Assembly: GCA_002344885.1 (NCBI GenBank)
Contig: DDUQ01000052.1
Coordinates: 4,369-14,504 of the forward strand
Direction of reading: 5' to 3'
Source of the DNA: Comamonadaceae bacterium UBA2334
GTDB taxonomy: Bacteria > Pseudomonadota > Gammaproteobacteria > Burkholderiales > Burkholderiaceae_C
Length of the DNA stretch: 10,136 bases
Shown here in pieces: positions 1 to 5,981 of the stretch. Made by a program: the position numbers and the translations under genes. Numbering within the stretch: the first letter of the stretch is position 1; each line of letters begins with the position of its first letter. The notes below the pieces were generated by a model that worked only from the letters and a program-made list of their open reading frames with translations, ran no database searches and was not told the origin of the DNA.

Positions 1-186
1 CGCTGCCTGTCGTGCGGCAACTGCTTTGAATGCGACAACTGCTACGGTGTGTGCCCCGACAACGCCGTGACCAAACTCGGCCCTGGCAAGCGCTTTGCCT
101 TCAAGTACGACTACTGCAAGGGCTGCGGCGTGTGTGTGCAGGAATGCCCGTGCGGGGCGATTGCCATGGTGCCTGAGGAGACGTGA
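1..186 (+). CDS. C-terminal end of an iron-sulfur oxidoreductase (dicluster ferredoxin domain), partial
   Basis: The reading frame is open from base 1 and ends at TGA 184-186, giving 61 residues. The fragment has two cysteine clusters: C8-x2-C11-x2-C14-x3-C18-P and C39-x2-C42-x2-C45-x3-C49-P. This is the spacing of a 2x[4Fe-4S] bacterial ferredoxin domain. Extra cysteines lie at 2, 5 and 51. The run from GNCFECDNC to the second cluster matches the tail of GltD-like NAD(P)-binding oxidoreductases, where such a domain passes electrons between a flavin and a partner enzyme. That assignment rests on recall of the family; the flavin and nucleotide domains are outside the window. It could also be the ferredoxin-like subunit of a 2-oxoacid oxidoreductase. 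There is no link to the toxin-antitoxin pair downstream, from which 82 bp separate it. Confidence 0.8.
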   Translation, partial: RCLSCGNCFECDNCYGVCPDNAVTKLGPGKRFAFKYDYCKGCGVCVQECPCGAIAMVPEET

Positions 187-224
187 GCCGCCAGGCTGGC
201 GAGGGCATGTGTGCTGCAAGAGGG

Positions 225-252
225 TAAAATTCTGACCATACTGGTTGAAATT
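225..252 (+). promoter_or_regulatory. Candidate promoter and palindromic operator of the toxin-antitoxin operon
   Basis: Positions 228-238 (AATTCTGACCA) and 242-252 (TGGTTGAAATT) form an inverted repeat. Eight of 11 positions are complementary, and a 3-nt spacer (TAC) separates the arms. It starts inside a possible -10 hexamer (TAAAAT, 225-230) and ends 4 nt before the Shine-Dalgarno of the antitoxin gene. A second possible promoter is CTGCAA (214-219), a 17-nt gap, then CATACT (237-242). Phd/VapB antitoxins commonly repress their own operon by binding such a palindrome; that it does so here is inference. Confidence 0.5.
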
Positions 253-268
253 CACCAAGGAGCGGCCC

Positions 269-520
269 GTGCACACCTGGCAAATCCAACAGGCCAAAAC
301 CCATTTTTCCGAACTGGTCAGGGCCACCGAACAAACTGGTCCGCAGGCCATCACCTGGCATGGGCGGTCGGTGGCGGTCGTGCTGTCCAGTGCCGACTAT
401 GAGCGGTTGACGGGCACAGGGCAGTCGCTGGTCGAGTTCATGCAGCGCTCGCCCCTGGCCGATTCCCCTGACATTGACTTTTCCCGCGATGCCGGCCTCA
501 CGCGCGAGGTGGGCTTTTGA
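269..520 (+). CDS. Type II antitoxin, Phd/YefM family
   Basis: This 83-residue protein is the predicted antitoxin of the PIN toxin encoded immediately downstream. It should bind and block the toxin and, as a complex, repress the operon. The N-terminal HTWQIQQAKTHFSELV followed by AITWHGRSVAVVLSSADYERL is the Phd/YefM fold signature: a DNA-binding and dimerising N-terminal half. The last 30 or so residues, ending SRDAGLTREVGF, are the flexible toxin-binding tail. I chose GTG at 269 because AAGGAG (257-262) lies 6 nt upstream and because the family begins at this point. A TTG at 245 in the same frame would add eight residues that do not look conserved and would run through the operator-like palindrome. 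The stop codon overlaps the toxin start, so translation is probably coupled. Confidence 0.9.
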   Translation: MHTWQIQQAKTHFSELVRATEQTGPQAITWHGRSVAVVLSSADYERLTGTGQSLVEFMQRSPLADSPDIDFSRDAGLTREVGF

Positions 521-924
521 GCTACTTGATTGACACCAACGTGCTTTCCGAGCTCCGGCGAAAAGAGCCTGATCCGCAGGTGGTGAAGTGGATCAGCCAA
601 CGACCCGCCGCGACCTTGCACCTGTCGGTGCTGACGCTGGGTGAGCTGCGCAAAGGCATTGGGGCCTTGGCAGACGGTGACCGAAAAAGCCGTTTGCTGG
701 ACTGGCTCGAAGTGGAGCTGACGGGGTTTTTTGCTGGCCGCATATTGCCCATCGATGTCGCCACGGCGGACCAGTGGGGCCGGATGATGGCGCACGCGGG
801 CCGCCCCTTGCCAGCCATTGACAGCCTGCTGGCCGCCACTGCGCTGACCCACAACCTGACGCTGGTCACGCGCAACGTGAAAGACTTTCAACACCCCTCG
901 CTCACCGTGATCAACCCGTGGTAG
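517..924 (+). CDS. vapC: PIN-domain toxin, VapC/FitB-like ribonuclease
   Basis: This 135-residue protein is a predicted magnesium-dependent ribonuclease toxin. The PIN acidic residues are visible: D6 (LIDTNVLSEL), E43 (LGELRKGI), D102 (AIDSLLAATA) and D123 (TRNVKDF). The length and the LSELRRKEPDPQVVKWI start resemble FitB-type VapC proteins, which pair with Phd-like as well as AbrB-like antitoxins. The start is TTG at 517, which shares bases with the antitoxin stop (TTGA, a 4-nt overlap). GAGGTG at 506-511 lies 5 nt upstream. There is no plausible later start, because D6 must be included. All catalytic residues are present and there is no frameshift, so the toxin looks active. Its RNA target cannot be inferred. 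The 3' end overlaps a possible GTG start of the IclR gene. Confidence 0.92.
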   Translation: MSYLIDTNVLSELRRKEPDPQVVKWISQRPAATLHLSVLTLGELRKGIGALADGDRKSRLLDWLEVELTGFFAGRILPIDVATADQWGRMMAHAGRPLPAIDSLLAATALTHNLTLVTRNVKDFQHPSLTVINPW

Positions 925-956
925 TCAGCGTGACCCCCACACACCCTCTCGCCACC

Positions 957-1766
957 ATGCCCACCCCAAACGAAGACGACCACGACAACCCCGCTACTGA
1001 GGCCACAGGCCGCACCTCACGCGGCATCCAAAGCGTCGAAGTGGGCGGCCAGTTGCTCAAGGCACTGGCCCGTTCAGGCCGCCGCATGGCCTTGAAAGAC
1101 CTGGCGCGCGACGCCGACATGACGCCCGCCAAGGCACATCCCTATCTGGTCAGCTTCGGCAAGCTGGGCCTCATCGAGCAAGACCCGGTGTCGGGCCACT
1201 ATGGTCTGGGCCAGCTGGCTGTTCAATTGGGCCTCATCAGCTTGCAGCAGGTGGACCCGGTCCGCCTGGCCATTGCCGAGCTGCCCGCGCTGGCGCTGGC
1301 CATGGGTTGCACCGTGTCAGCCGCCGTGTGGGGGGGCGCAGGGCCTATCATCGTGCGGGTGGAAGAAGGGCCGCGCGCCGTGAACGTCACCATGCGCCAC
1401 GGCATTCCCGCGTCGCTGCGCCACACCGGCACCGGCAAAGTGTTTGCCGCCTACCTGCCCGCCGCACAGGTGCAGGCGGCGCTGGTGGCGCAGGGTGAGC
1501 CCGATGCCTGGGCCGACCCCGCTTTTCAGGCGGAACTGGCCCGCATCCGCGAAACCGGCCTCAGCCAGGTGAATCAGGAACTCATTGCGGGCATCAGCGC
1601 TATGGCCGTGCCCGTGTTCGACGGTTTTGGTCGCTTGGCCCTGGCCATTGCCGTGATGGGACCGTCTGCCGACATTGACCTGCACCCTGACAGCGCGCAG
1701 GCCCGCACACTGAAGGCGCTGGGGCAGACCTTGTCAGCCCGGCTGGGTGCACCTGCGGTGGCTTAA
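957..1766 (+). CDS. IclR-family transcriptional regulator
   Basis: This 269-residue protein has the two-domain IclR layout. A winged helix-turn-helix spans about residues 25-85 (SVEVGGQLLKALA, then LARDADMTPAKAHPYLVSFGKLGLIEQD, then GHYGLG). An effector-binding domain follows from about 98 to 265 (VRVEEGPRAVNVTMRHGIP, HTGTGKVFAAYLP, ISAMAVPVFDGFG). Family members sense small metabolites and control catabolic genes; neither ligand nor target can be read here. I chose ATG 957. In-frame GTG codons at 918 and 930 are also possible; GTG 918 would overlap the toxin gene by 7 nt. None of the three has a convincing Shine-Dalgarno. The close packing suggests read-through from the toxin-antitoxin promoter, but the protein does not look like part of that module. 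The unusually polar N-terminal 24 residues are probably disordered. Confidence 0.9.
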   Translation: MPTPNEDDHDNPATEATGRTSRGIQSVEVGGQLLKALARSGRRMALKDLARDADMTPAKAHPYLVSFGKLGLIEQDPVSGHYGLGQLAVQLGLISLQQVDPVRLAIAELPALALAMGCTVSAAVWGGAGPIIVRVEEGPRAVNVTMRHGIPASLRHTGTGKVFAAYLPAAQVQAALVAQGEPDAWADPAFQAELARIRETGLSQVNQELIAGISAMAVPVFDGFGRLALAIAVMGPSADIDLHPDSAQARTLKALGQTLSARLGAPAVA

Positions 1767-1770
1767 ACGG

Positions 1771-1787
1771 TGGCGGAAGACCCGCCA
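1771..1787 (+). terminator. Weak hairpin after the IclR gene
   Basis: TGGCGG (1771-1776) pairs perfectly with CCGCCA (1782-1787) around a 5-nt loop, starting 4 nt after the IclR stop. No T-tract follows directly; the only run of T is TTTT at about 1802-1805. It could be a weak or Rho-assisted terminator, or chance in GC-rich DNA. Confidence 0.3.
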
Positions 1788-1870
1788 TCGCAAGGCTCGG
1801 GTTTTGATACGCAAGTCCGGTATCGTCGGGCACCAAAGGTCCCTCCCTTCTGTTGCCCGCACCCATTGCC

Positions 1871-2449
1871 ATGCACACGCCCACCCTGACTGCTGCCAGC
1901 CCGTTATCCGACTCACAGGCTGCGCCGACCACCTACATCTCCACGTTTCTGGGCAACCGCTTCTGGCCCACCGAGCCGCGCGTTGACCGCATCGACCTCG
2001 AAGACATTGCCCATGGCCTGGCCTACCAGTGCCGGTTCAATGGGCAAACCTCGGCTTTCTATTCCGTGGCACAGCACAGCATCATGGTGGCCAGCATCCT
2101 GCCGCCGCGTTTGCACAAAGCCGCGCTGCTGCACGACGCGGCCGAGGCCTACCTGGGCGACATCGTCAAACCGCTGAAGCACCTGCTGCCCGGTTTTGCC
2201 GACATTGAAGCCGGTGTGACACGCCTGATAGCCCAGGCGTTCCAGGTGGACTTCGACACCGACCACGCCGCCATCAAGCACGCCGACATGGTGGCCCTGG
2301 CCACCGAAAAGCGCGACCTCATGCCCAACTCCACCGAGGCCTGGAGCTACCTCGCAGGCATTGCGCCGCTGCCTGGGGCCATTGACCCGCTGCCCCCGGC
2401 GCAGGCCAAGGCAGCGTTCCTGGCTGCGTGGACGCGGGTGATTTGCTGA
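1871..2449 (+). CDS. HD-domain phosphohydrolase, YfbR-like
   Basis: This 192-residue protein is predicted to be a metal-dependent phosphohydrolase of the HD superfamily. The HD ligands are in order: H69 (SVAQHS), H88-D89 (LLHDAAEAYLGD) and D139 (KHADMVALATE). E92 and D97 match the spacing of the catalytic acids in the E. coli 5'-deoxynucleotidase YfbR (H68, D69, E72, D77). The N-terminal YISTFLGNRFWP and IDIEDIAH-like segment (IDLEDIAHGL here) is typical of a family often annotated only as 'phosphohydrolase'. Hydrolysis of nucleoside monophosphates in the cytoplasm is therefore the best guess, from family knowledge. ATG 1871 is preferred over TTG 1853, although no clear Shine-Dalgarno is seen. 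It converges on the next gene with a 7-bp gap. Confidence 0.85.
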   Translation: MHTPTLTAASPLSDSQAAPTTYISTFLGNRFWPTEPRVDRIDLEDIAHGLAYQCRFNGQTSAFYSVAQHSIMVASILPPRLHKAALLHDAAEAYLGDIVKPLKHLLPGFADIEAGVTRLIAQAFQVDFDTDHAAIKHADMVALATEKRDLMPNSTEAWSYLAGIAPLPGAIDPLPPAQAKAAFLAAWTRVIC

Positions 2450-2456
2450 GCCGATG

Positions 2457-3077
2457 TCAAGCGTACACGCTTAGCGCTGTGGCCGATCTGCTGTCCATTG
2501 GTCCGTAAGCACTCGCCAGTCTGTCTCGGAAAGGGGATGTCCGTCCATCAGTGCGGGCGTCCAGTTGCTCCCTTGTTTGTTCGGCACGGGCTTCCATTTC
2601 CATTTGTCGTGCCTGCGCCGCCACCGCAAGATCCTGTCCCGACGGATCGGCCGGTGCGAGTGCAGCGGCTTGTATGGTGCGAGCGCGCTGAATGGTTTCG
2701 TCTGGTGTGCGGCCCGGTGACACGTCAATGCTGACTTCGCCGCCGATGGCGTAATTGACCCCGTCGGGGCCACGTTGAAACGTGAAGGTGGCCCCCGAAA
2801 TGGCCAGGCCACCGGCCGCAGCCAGGTGTGCCGCTTCATGCGCCCTCACCTGCGTGTCGCGGGCCTTGAGTTTTCGGACCGCTGCTTGTTCCTCTTGGCT
2901 CAAGCCAGGGGTGCCAGGCTGTTTGGGCTTTTCTGGCTGGGCGGGTTCCCGGGGCTCCGTCGGTTCAGTTGCCGTGCTGCCAGACACACGTGGGCCTGCC
3001 GCCTGTCGGCTGAACACCGTGCGGGCGGCACCGTTGTCGAACGGGCTGGGCGAAACAGAAATGCCTGATAGTCCCAT
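2457..3077 (-). CDS. SprA-related putative metalloprotease (HEAAH motif)
   Basis: This 206-residue protein belongs by sequence to the SprA-related family, also annotated 'putative metalloprotease CJM1_0395 family'. H80-E-A-A-H84 is an HExxH zinc-binding motif at the end of a helix-like run (QEEQAAVRKLKARDTQVRAH). The following YAIGGEVSID (109-118), with E114, may provide the third ligand. Residues 35-58 are rich in Pro, Glu and Thr and probably disordered. No signal peptide or membrane helix is visible. Proteolytic activity has not, to my knowledge, been shown for the family. The open frame extends upstream to 3365, but that part lies antisense to the DUF2784 gene and looks non-coding, so I chose ATG 3077. 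No strong Shine-Dalgarno precedes it, so the start is uncertain. Confidence 0.8.
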   Translation of the reverse strand: MGLSGISVSPSPFDNGAARTVFSRQAAGPRVSGSTATEPTEPREPAQPEKPKQPGTPGLSQEEQAAVRKLKARDTQVRAHEAAHLAAAGGLAISGATFTFQRGPDGVNYAIGGEVSIDVSPGRTPDETIQRARTIQAAALAPADPSGQDLAVAAQARQMEMEARAEQTREQLDARTDGRTSPFRDRLASAYGPMDSRSATALSVYA

Positions 3078-3172
3078 GGGGCGGAGGCGAGGTCGTCGGT
3101 CAGCGTTGGCAATGAAACTGGCAATACCTTGGCCGAAAAGTGTGCAGGCGAATGTGTCGGGTTGTAAAGCCC

Positions 3173-3193
3173 TGCCCACTATCCTTGTGGGCA
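3173..3193 (+). repeat. Perfect 7-bp inverted repeat ending at the DUF2784 start codon
   Basis: TGCCCAC (3173-3179) and GTGGGCA (3187-3193) are exact reverse complements with a 7-nt spacer (TATCCTT). The right arm includes the A of the ATG at 3193, so in RNA the hairpin would bury the ribosome-binding region. It could be a translational control hairpin, an operator in the divergent region, or chance. Confidence 0.4.
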
Positions 3194-3570
3194 TGTTCTT
3201 CCGAGTCTTGGCCGACGCGGTGCTGGTGTTGCACCTGGCCTTCATTGTGTTTGCCGTGGCTGGCGGTTTGCTGCTGTGGCGCTGGCCACGCTTGGTGTGG
3301 CTGCATGTGCCAGCCGTGCTGTGGGGAGTGGGCATTGAAATGTCGGGCGGCATGTGCCCGCTCACGCCGCTTGAAAACCGGTTGCGCCAATTGGCGGGCG
3401 AAGCGGGCTATGCCGGTGGCTTCATCGAGCACTATCTGCTGCCGCTCATCTATCCACCGGGTTTGACGCCCAGCGGGCAGTGGGTGTTGGGTGGCTGCCT
3501 GGCGGTGTTCAACGTGCTGGTGTATGCCAGCTGGTGGCGGGGGCGGGAGCGCGGGCCCAGAAAGGGGTGA
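3193..3570 (+). CDS. DUF2784 family membrane protein
   Basis: This is a 125-residue predicted inner-membrane protein of unknown function. Hydrophobic segments lie at about 5-29, 33-50 and 95-115. The conserved block CPLTPLENRLRQLAGEAG (55-72) followed by YAGGFIEHYLLPLIYPPGL (73-91) is the recognisable core of DUF2784. The C-terminus is basic (RGRERGPRKG) and probably cytoplasmic. ATG 3193 fits the family start, which usually opens almost directly with the first helix. GTG 3187 in the same frame is an alternative, and the frame is open further upstream to 2782 but there overlaps the divergent metalloprotease gene. No function is known; conserved Cys, Glu and His residues in the loop could bind a metal or cofactor, which is speculation. 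Confidence 0.85.
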   Translation: MFFRVLADAVLVLHLAFIVFAVAGGLLLWRWPRLVWLHVPAVLWGVGIEMSGGMCPLTPLENRLRQLAGEAGYAGGFIEHYLLPLIYPPGLTPSGQWVLGGCLAVFNVLVYASWWRGRERGPRKG

Positions 3571-3699
3571 CGGTGGGTCATGGGGGTGTGGTGGACACCG
3601 GCCGCCCATTCCCGCCATTGCCCAACCCCCCTTGCACGGTTGCATACTGTGGCCATCCGGTCAGTCCGCCTCATATTGCCCAAACCCCCGAACCTGTCC
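3571..3699. other. Intergenic stretch with an imperfect 15-bp direct repeat
   Basis: ATTGCCCAACCCCCC (3617-3631) and ATTGCCCAAACCCCC (3675-3689) are near-identical with 58-bp spacing, just before the DUF6644-like gene. Between them lie TTGCAC (3632-3637) and CATACT (3643-3648), but their spacing does not make a good sigma-70 promoter. The repeats could be a regulator site or simple sequence drift. Confidence 0.35.
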
Positions 3700-4137
3700 A
3701 TGGATACATCCCTGTTCGCCTTGGCTGCGTTGCGCACCCACGCCTACGCCTACCCGCTGCTGGAAGTGGTCCACATCCTGGGCATTGCGCTGTTGCTGGG
3801 CAACCTGGTGTTGCTGGAGCTCAGGGTGTGGGGTGTGGCGGTTGCGTTGCCCATCCAACCCCTGGCACAGGCCACCCTGGGGCTGGTTGGGGGTGGCTTT
3901 GCGCTGGTGGCGGTGTCGGGTTTGCTGATGTTTGCGAGCCAGCCGCTGGAGCTGATTGGCAACCGTGCCTTTTTGCTGAAAGTCTGCTTGCTGGCGCTGG
4001 CTGCAGCCAATGCGGCGTGGTTCCATTCGCGTGGCTCGCTGGTGCGGCTGGATGGCGTTGCCAAACTGCAAACCCTGGTGTCGGCATGCATTTGGGTGGC
4101 GGTGGTGGCGTGTGGCCGCTGGATCGCGTACCTTTGA
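3700..4137 (+). CDS. Four-helix inner-membrane protein, DUF6644-like
   Basis: This 145-residue protein has four clear hydrophobic segments at about 20-42, 57-80, 90-108 and 124-143. The N-terminal HAYAYPLLEVVHILGIALLLG, with a histidine at 14 and another in the first helix (H25), recalls DUF6644 proteins and, more loosely, CopD-type copper-resistance membrane proteins. The function is unknown. It sits 32 bp upstream of the DUF6152-like exported protein on the same strand, a pairing I believe recurs in betaproteobacteria, so the two probably act together at the membrane and periplasm. ATG 3700 is chosen because it leaves a short N-terminal tail before the first helix. No good Shine-Dalgarno is visible, and earlier in-frame starts from 3580 would add an unconvincing tail. 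Confidence 0.75.
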   Translation: MDTSLFALAALRTHAYAYPLLEVVHILGIALLLGNLVLLELRVWGVAVALPIQPLAQATLGLVGGGFALVAVSGLLMFASQPLELIGNRAFLLKVCLLALAAANAAWFHSRGSLVRLDGVAKLQTLVSACIWVAVVACGRWIAYL

Positions 4138-4169
4138 CCCGGCAACACCACACCAAAAGGAGAGATGCG

Positions 4170-4646
4170 ATGGACAGACGAACCCTGTTGCACTGGCTGG
4201 GTGCCAGCACATTGCCTGTCGGCACTGCGGCGCAGGCGCACCACGGCTGGAGCAGCTTCGACCTAGACCGCCCCATTTACCTGGAAGGCACCGCCGCCCG
4301 CGTCAAGTGGCAGAACCCGCATGCCGAGCTGATGCTCGACGTGGCCCCTGCACTCAAGCTGCCGCCCGATCTGGCCAGCCGAAACGTGCCCGCCCAAACA
4401 GCCAACGTGGATGGCCCTGGCCTGCTGAAAAAAGCGGTGTTGCCCAAACGGAGCGACAAAACATGGGAAGTGGAACTGGCCCCCCTGACCCGCATGGAGG
4501 CCTGGAAGGTGCCAGAAATCAAGCCCGGCCAGACGCTGGCGCTGTTGGGCTTTACCTTCAAGGAAGAAAAGGGCCGCCCGGTGGTGCGGGTGGAATACCT
4601 GTGGTTGGACGGCAAGGTGTATGCCTTGCGGTCTTCGCCGGTTTGA
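4170..4646 (+). CDS. Exported DUF6152 family protein with His-His mature N-terminus
   Basis: This 158-residue protein carries a signal peptide: D-R-R-T-L-L at residues 2-7 (weakly Tat-like), a short hydrophobic core, and A-Q-A at 21-23 as a signal peptidase I site. Cleavage there leaves a mature protein beginning H24-H25-G-W-S-S-F-D. The HHGWSSFD block and VKWQNPHAEL (45-54, with H51) are hallmarks of DUF6152. The rest looks like a small beta-rich domain (LDVAP, WEVELAPLTRMEA, GFTFKEEKGRPVVRVEYLWLDG). The function is unknown. A histidine at the very N-terminus of an exported protein can chelate copper, as in CopC; that is inference here. AGGAG at 4158-4162 lies 7 nt before ATG 4170, which fixes the start. 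It is probably co-transcribed with the upstream membrane-protein gene. Confidence 0.83.
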   Translation: MDRRTLLHWLGASTLPVGTAAQAHHGWSSFDLDRPIYLEGTAARVKWQNPHAELMLDVAPALKLPPDLASRNVPAQTANVDGPGLLKKAVLPKRSDKTWEVELAPLTRMEAWKVPEIKPGQTLALLGFTFKEEKGRPVVRVEYLWLDGKVYALRSSPV

Positions 4647-4665
4647 GTCAGTTCGATTGAGTCAG
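4643..4665 (+). repeat. Short tandem duplication over the DUF6152 stop codon
   Basis: TTGAGTCAG occurs at 4643-4651 and again at 4657-4665, a 14-bp period. The first copy contains the TGA stop of the upstream gene. It looks like a small slippage duplication in the convergent gap (4647-4720). No clear terminator hairpin with a T-tract is visible in that gap. Confidence 0.5.
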
Positions 4666-4720
4666 GCTGGTCGCGCCGGGCATCATCGGCTGGTGATCTG
4701 TTCGTCCTGAGTTGCTGCGC

Positions 4721-5728
4721 TCAATCCACCCTGACCGGCGTAGGTCGGGGCAACGGCAGCCCCCGCTTGGCTATCACATCCCGCAGCAGGTCGGGCCGGT
4801 CGGTCACGATGCCGTCCACGCCCATGTCCATCACCTGGGCCATGCGGGCGGGTTCGTTCACTGTCCAGGCCAGCACGGTCAGCCCCAGGGCTTTGGCTTG
4901 CTTCACCTGTTCGGCATCCAGGTCGCCCTGAAACGCTGACCAGATGCGCCCCCCAGCGGCGTGGATCAGCTTGGGCACCGAGCCGTGGTCGGCATACCGC
5001 AAGCCAGCCGTCCATGCCGAGCCGTTCGGTTTGCTGGCACCGATGTTGTCAAAGTTCGGCCGCTGGATGCTCAGGTACACGGTGCCGATGTCAGGTGCCA
5101 TCTGTTGCACGGCCTGCAGCGCCCGCCAGTCGAACGACAGAATGGTGGTGCGTTGTGCCACGCCAGCGGCACGCACCGCATCCACCACTTTGCGCGCAAA
5201 GGCGTCGGGGGCGGCGGTGTCCGCAGGGGCATCGGGGCGTGTCTTGATTTCGAGTGCAAAGCGCACCTCGCGGTTGCCCGAGCGCTCCACCAGTGCAAAC
5301 AGGTCTTGCAGGCGGGGCAGGCGTGCGCCGTCGTGTGGTTGCTGGTCGGGGTACTGCGCAGCGTAGCGGGTTCCGGGCTTCAGGCGGCCCACGTCGTAGC
5401 GCAGCAGCTCGGCATGGTCGGTGTGCCAGATGACTGGGCCGCGTGTGGCCAGAAACTGGCCGTCGGGCCCGCGGGTGATGTCGGGGTTCAGCGCGGGGTC
5501 GTGCGAAATCAGCAGCACGCCGTCGCGGCTGATGGCCAGGTCGGTTTCGAGGGTGGTCACGCCCACGCCCAGTGTTTTGGCAAAGCCGGGCAGGGTGTTT
5601 TCCGGGGCAAGGCCACGGGCACCCCGGTGGCCTTGCAGGTCAAACGCGGCAGCGTGCAGGCACAGGCTGCACAGTGTGGCGGCCAGCCAGAGCGGGCGGG
5701 TCAGACGCAACGGTTGCAGGGGGAGCAT
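4721..5728 (-). CDS. Periplasmic glycerophosphodiester phosphodiesterase (GlpQ-like)
   Basis: This 335-residue protein should hydrolyse glycerophosphodiesters to glycerol-3-phosphate and an alcohol. A signal peptide covers residues 1 to about 28 (RLTRPLWLAATLCSLCLHAAA), placing it in the periplasm. The GDPD TIM-barrel motifs are present: G33-H34-R35-G-A-R and E43-N-T, E61-x-D63, and H76-D (ISHDPAL). H34 and H76 match the catalytic histidine pair, and E43, E61 and D63 sit near the metal. FALEIK (158-162) and the C-terminal VLAWTVNEP and GVDGIVTDRPD blocks complete the fold. The length is close to GlpQ and much longer than cytosolic UgpQ. ATG 5728 has GGAAG 7 nt upstream; the frame is open back to 5932, but that extension is proline-rich non-coding sequence. 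It is divergent from the DNA-repair genes, with no functional tie seen. Confidence 0.92.
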   Translation of the reverse strand: MLPLQPLRLTRPLWLAATLCSLCLHAAAFDLQGHRGARGLAPENTLPGFAKTLGVGVTTLETDLAISRDGVLLISHDPALNPDITRGPDGQFLATRGPVIWHTDHAELLRYDVGRLKPGTRYAAQYPDQQPHDGARLPRLQDLFALVERSGNREVRFALEIKTRPDAPADTAAPDAFARKVVDAVRAAGVAQRTTILSFDWRALQAVQQMAPDIGTVYLSIQRPNFDNIGASKPNGSAWTAGLRYADHGSVPKLIHAAGGRIWSAFQGDLDAEQVKQAKALGLTVLAWTVNEPARMAQVMDMGVDGIVTDRPDLLRDVIAKRGLPLPRPTPVRVD

Positions 5729-5981
5729 GGTGTGGCTTCCGTGGTGCGGTGTGTGGGCGGTGGGGCGTGGTGGGTTGGCTGCACGCGGCGGTGCGCCTGC
5801 CACGCCGGGTAGTTTAGGTGTGCAGCCTCCAGCGTGGGGTTCAGCCGGTGTGGTTGGTGCGGGTGGTGGCGTGACGGGGGCATCTGTGGGCATGCGTGGG
5901 CTGGGGTGGCAAGGCAGACCGTGCCAGTCCATGTCCGAAAACCGCTACCGGAACACGGGGCCTGATGTGAGAATGCCCGCC
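5729..5981. other. Divergent intergenic region, strongly G/T-biased on the + strand
   Basis: These 253 bp separate the phosphodiesterase gene from the repair operon. Positions 5728-5782 contain no A on the + strand and hold repeated G-runs (for example 5755-5757, 5762-5765 and 5772-5774). No Ada box resembling the E. coli A/B elements (AAT spacer GCGCAA) is visible. A possible extended -10 (TG at 5966-5967, then GAGAAT 5969-5974) lies just before the repair gene but has no matching -35. No gene is supported here. Confidence 0.4.

Noticed and set aside
397..894. Minus-strand frame opposite the toxin-antitoxin genes
   Set aside because: It is a shadow of the toxin and antitoxin frames, with no domain and no ribosome-binding site.
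2782..3192. N-terminal extension of the DUF2784 frame
   Set aside because: It overlaps the metalloprotease gene on the other strand and would add 137 residues foreign to the family.
3078..3365. N-terminal extension of the SprA-related gene to 3365
   Set aside because: It lies opposite the DUF2784 gene and encodes a Thr/Lys/Arg-rich non-family sequence; the conserved part starts after ATG 3077.
3480..4169. Upstream extension of the DUF6152 frame (230 codons)
   Set aside because: It is out of frame with the membrane-protein gene it covers, is Gly-rich with no domain, and the true start has a clear Shine-Dalgarno and signal peptide.
4961..5812. Plus-strand open frame of 283 codons opposite the phosphodiesterase
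   Set aside because: It is antisense to a gene with all GDPD motifs, and its product is rich in Gly, Val and His with no domain.
5421..5981. N-terminal extension of the Ada-AlkA frame
   Set aside because: It runs opposite the phosphodiesterase gene and through non-coding sequence; the Ada domain begins just after ATG 5982.
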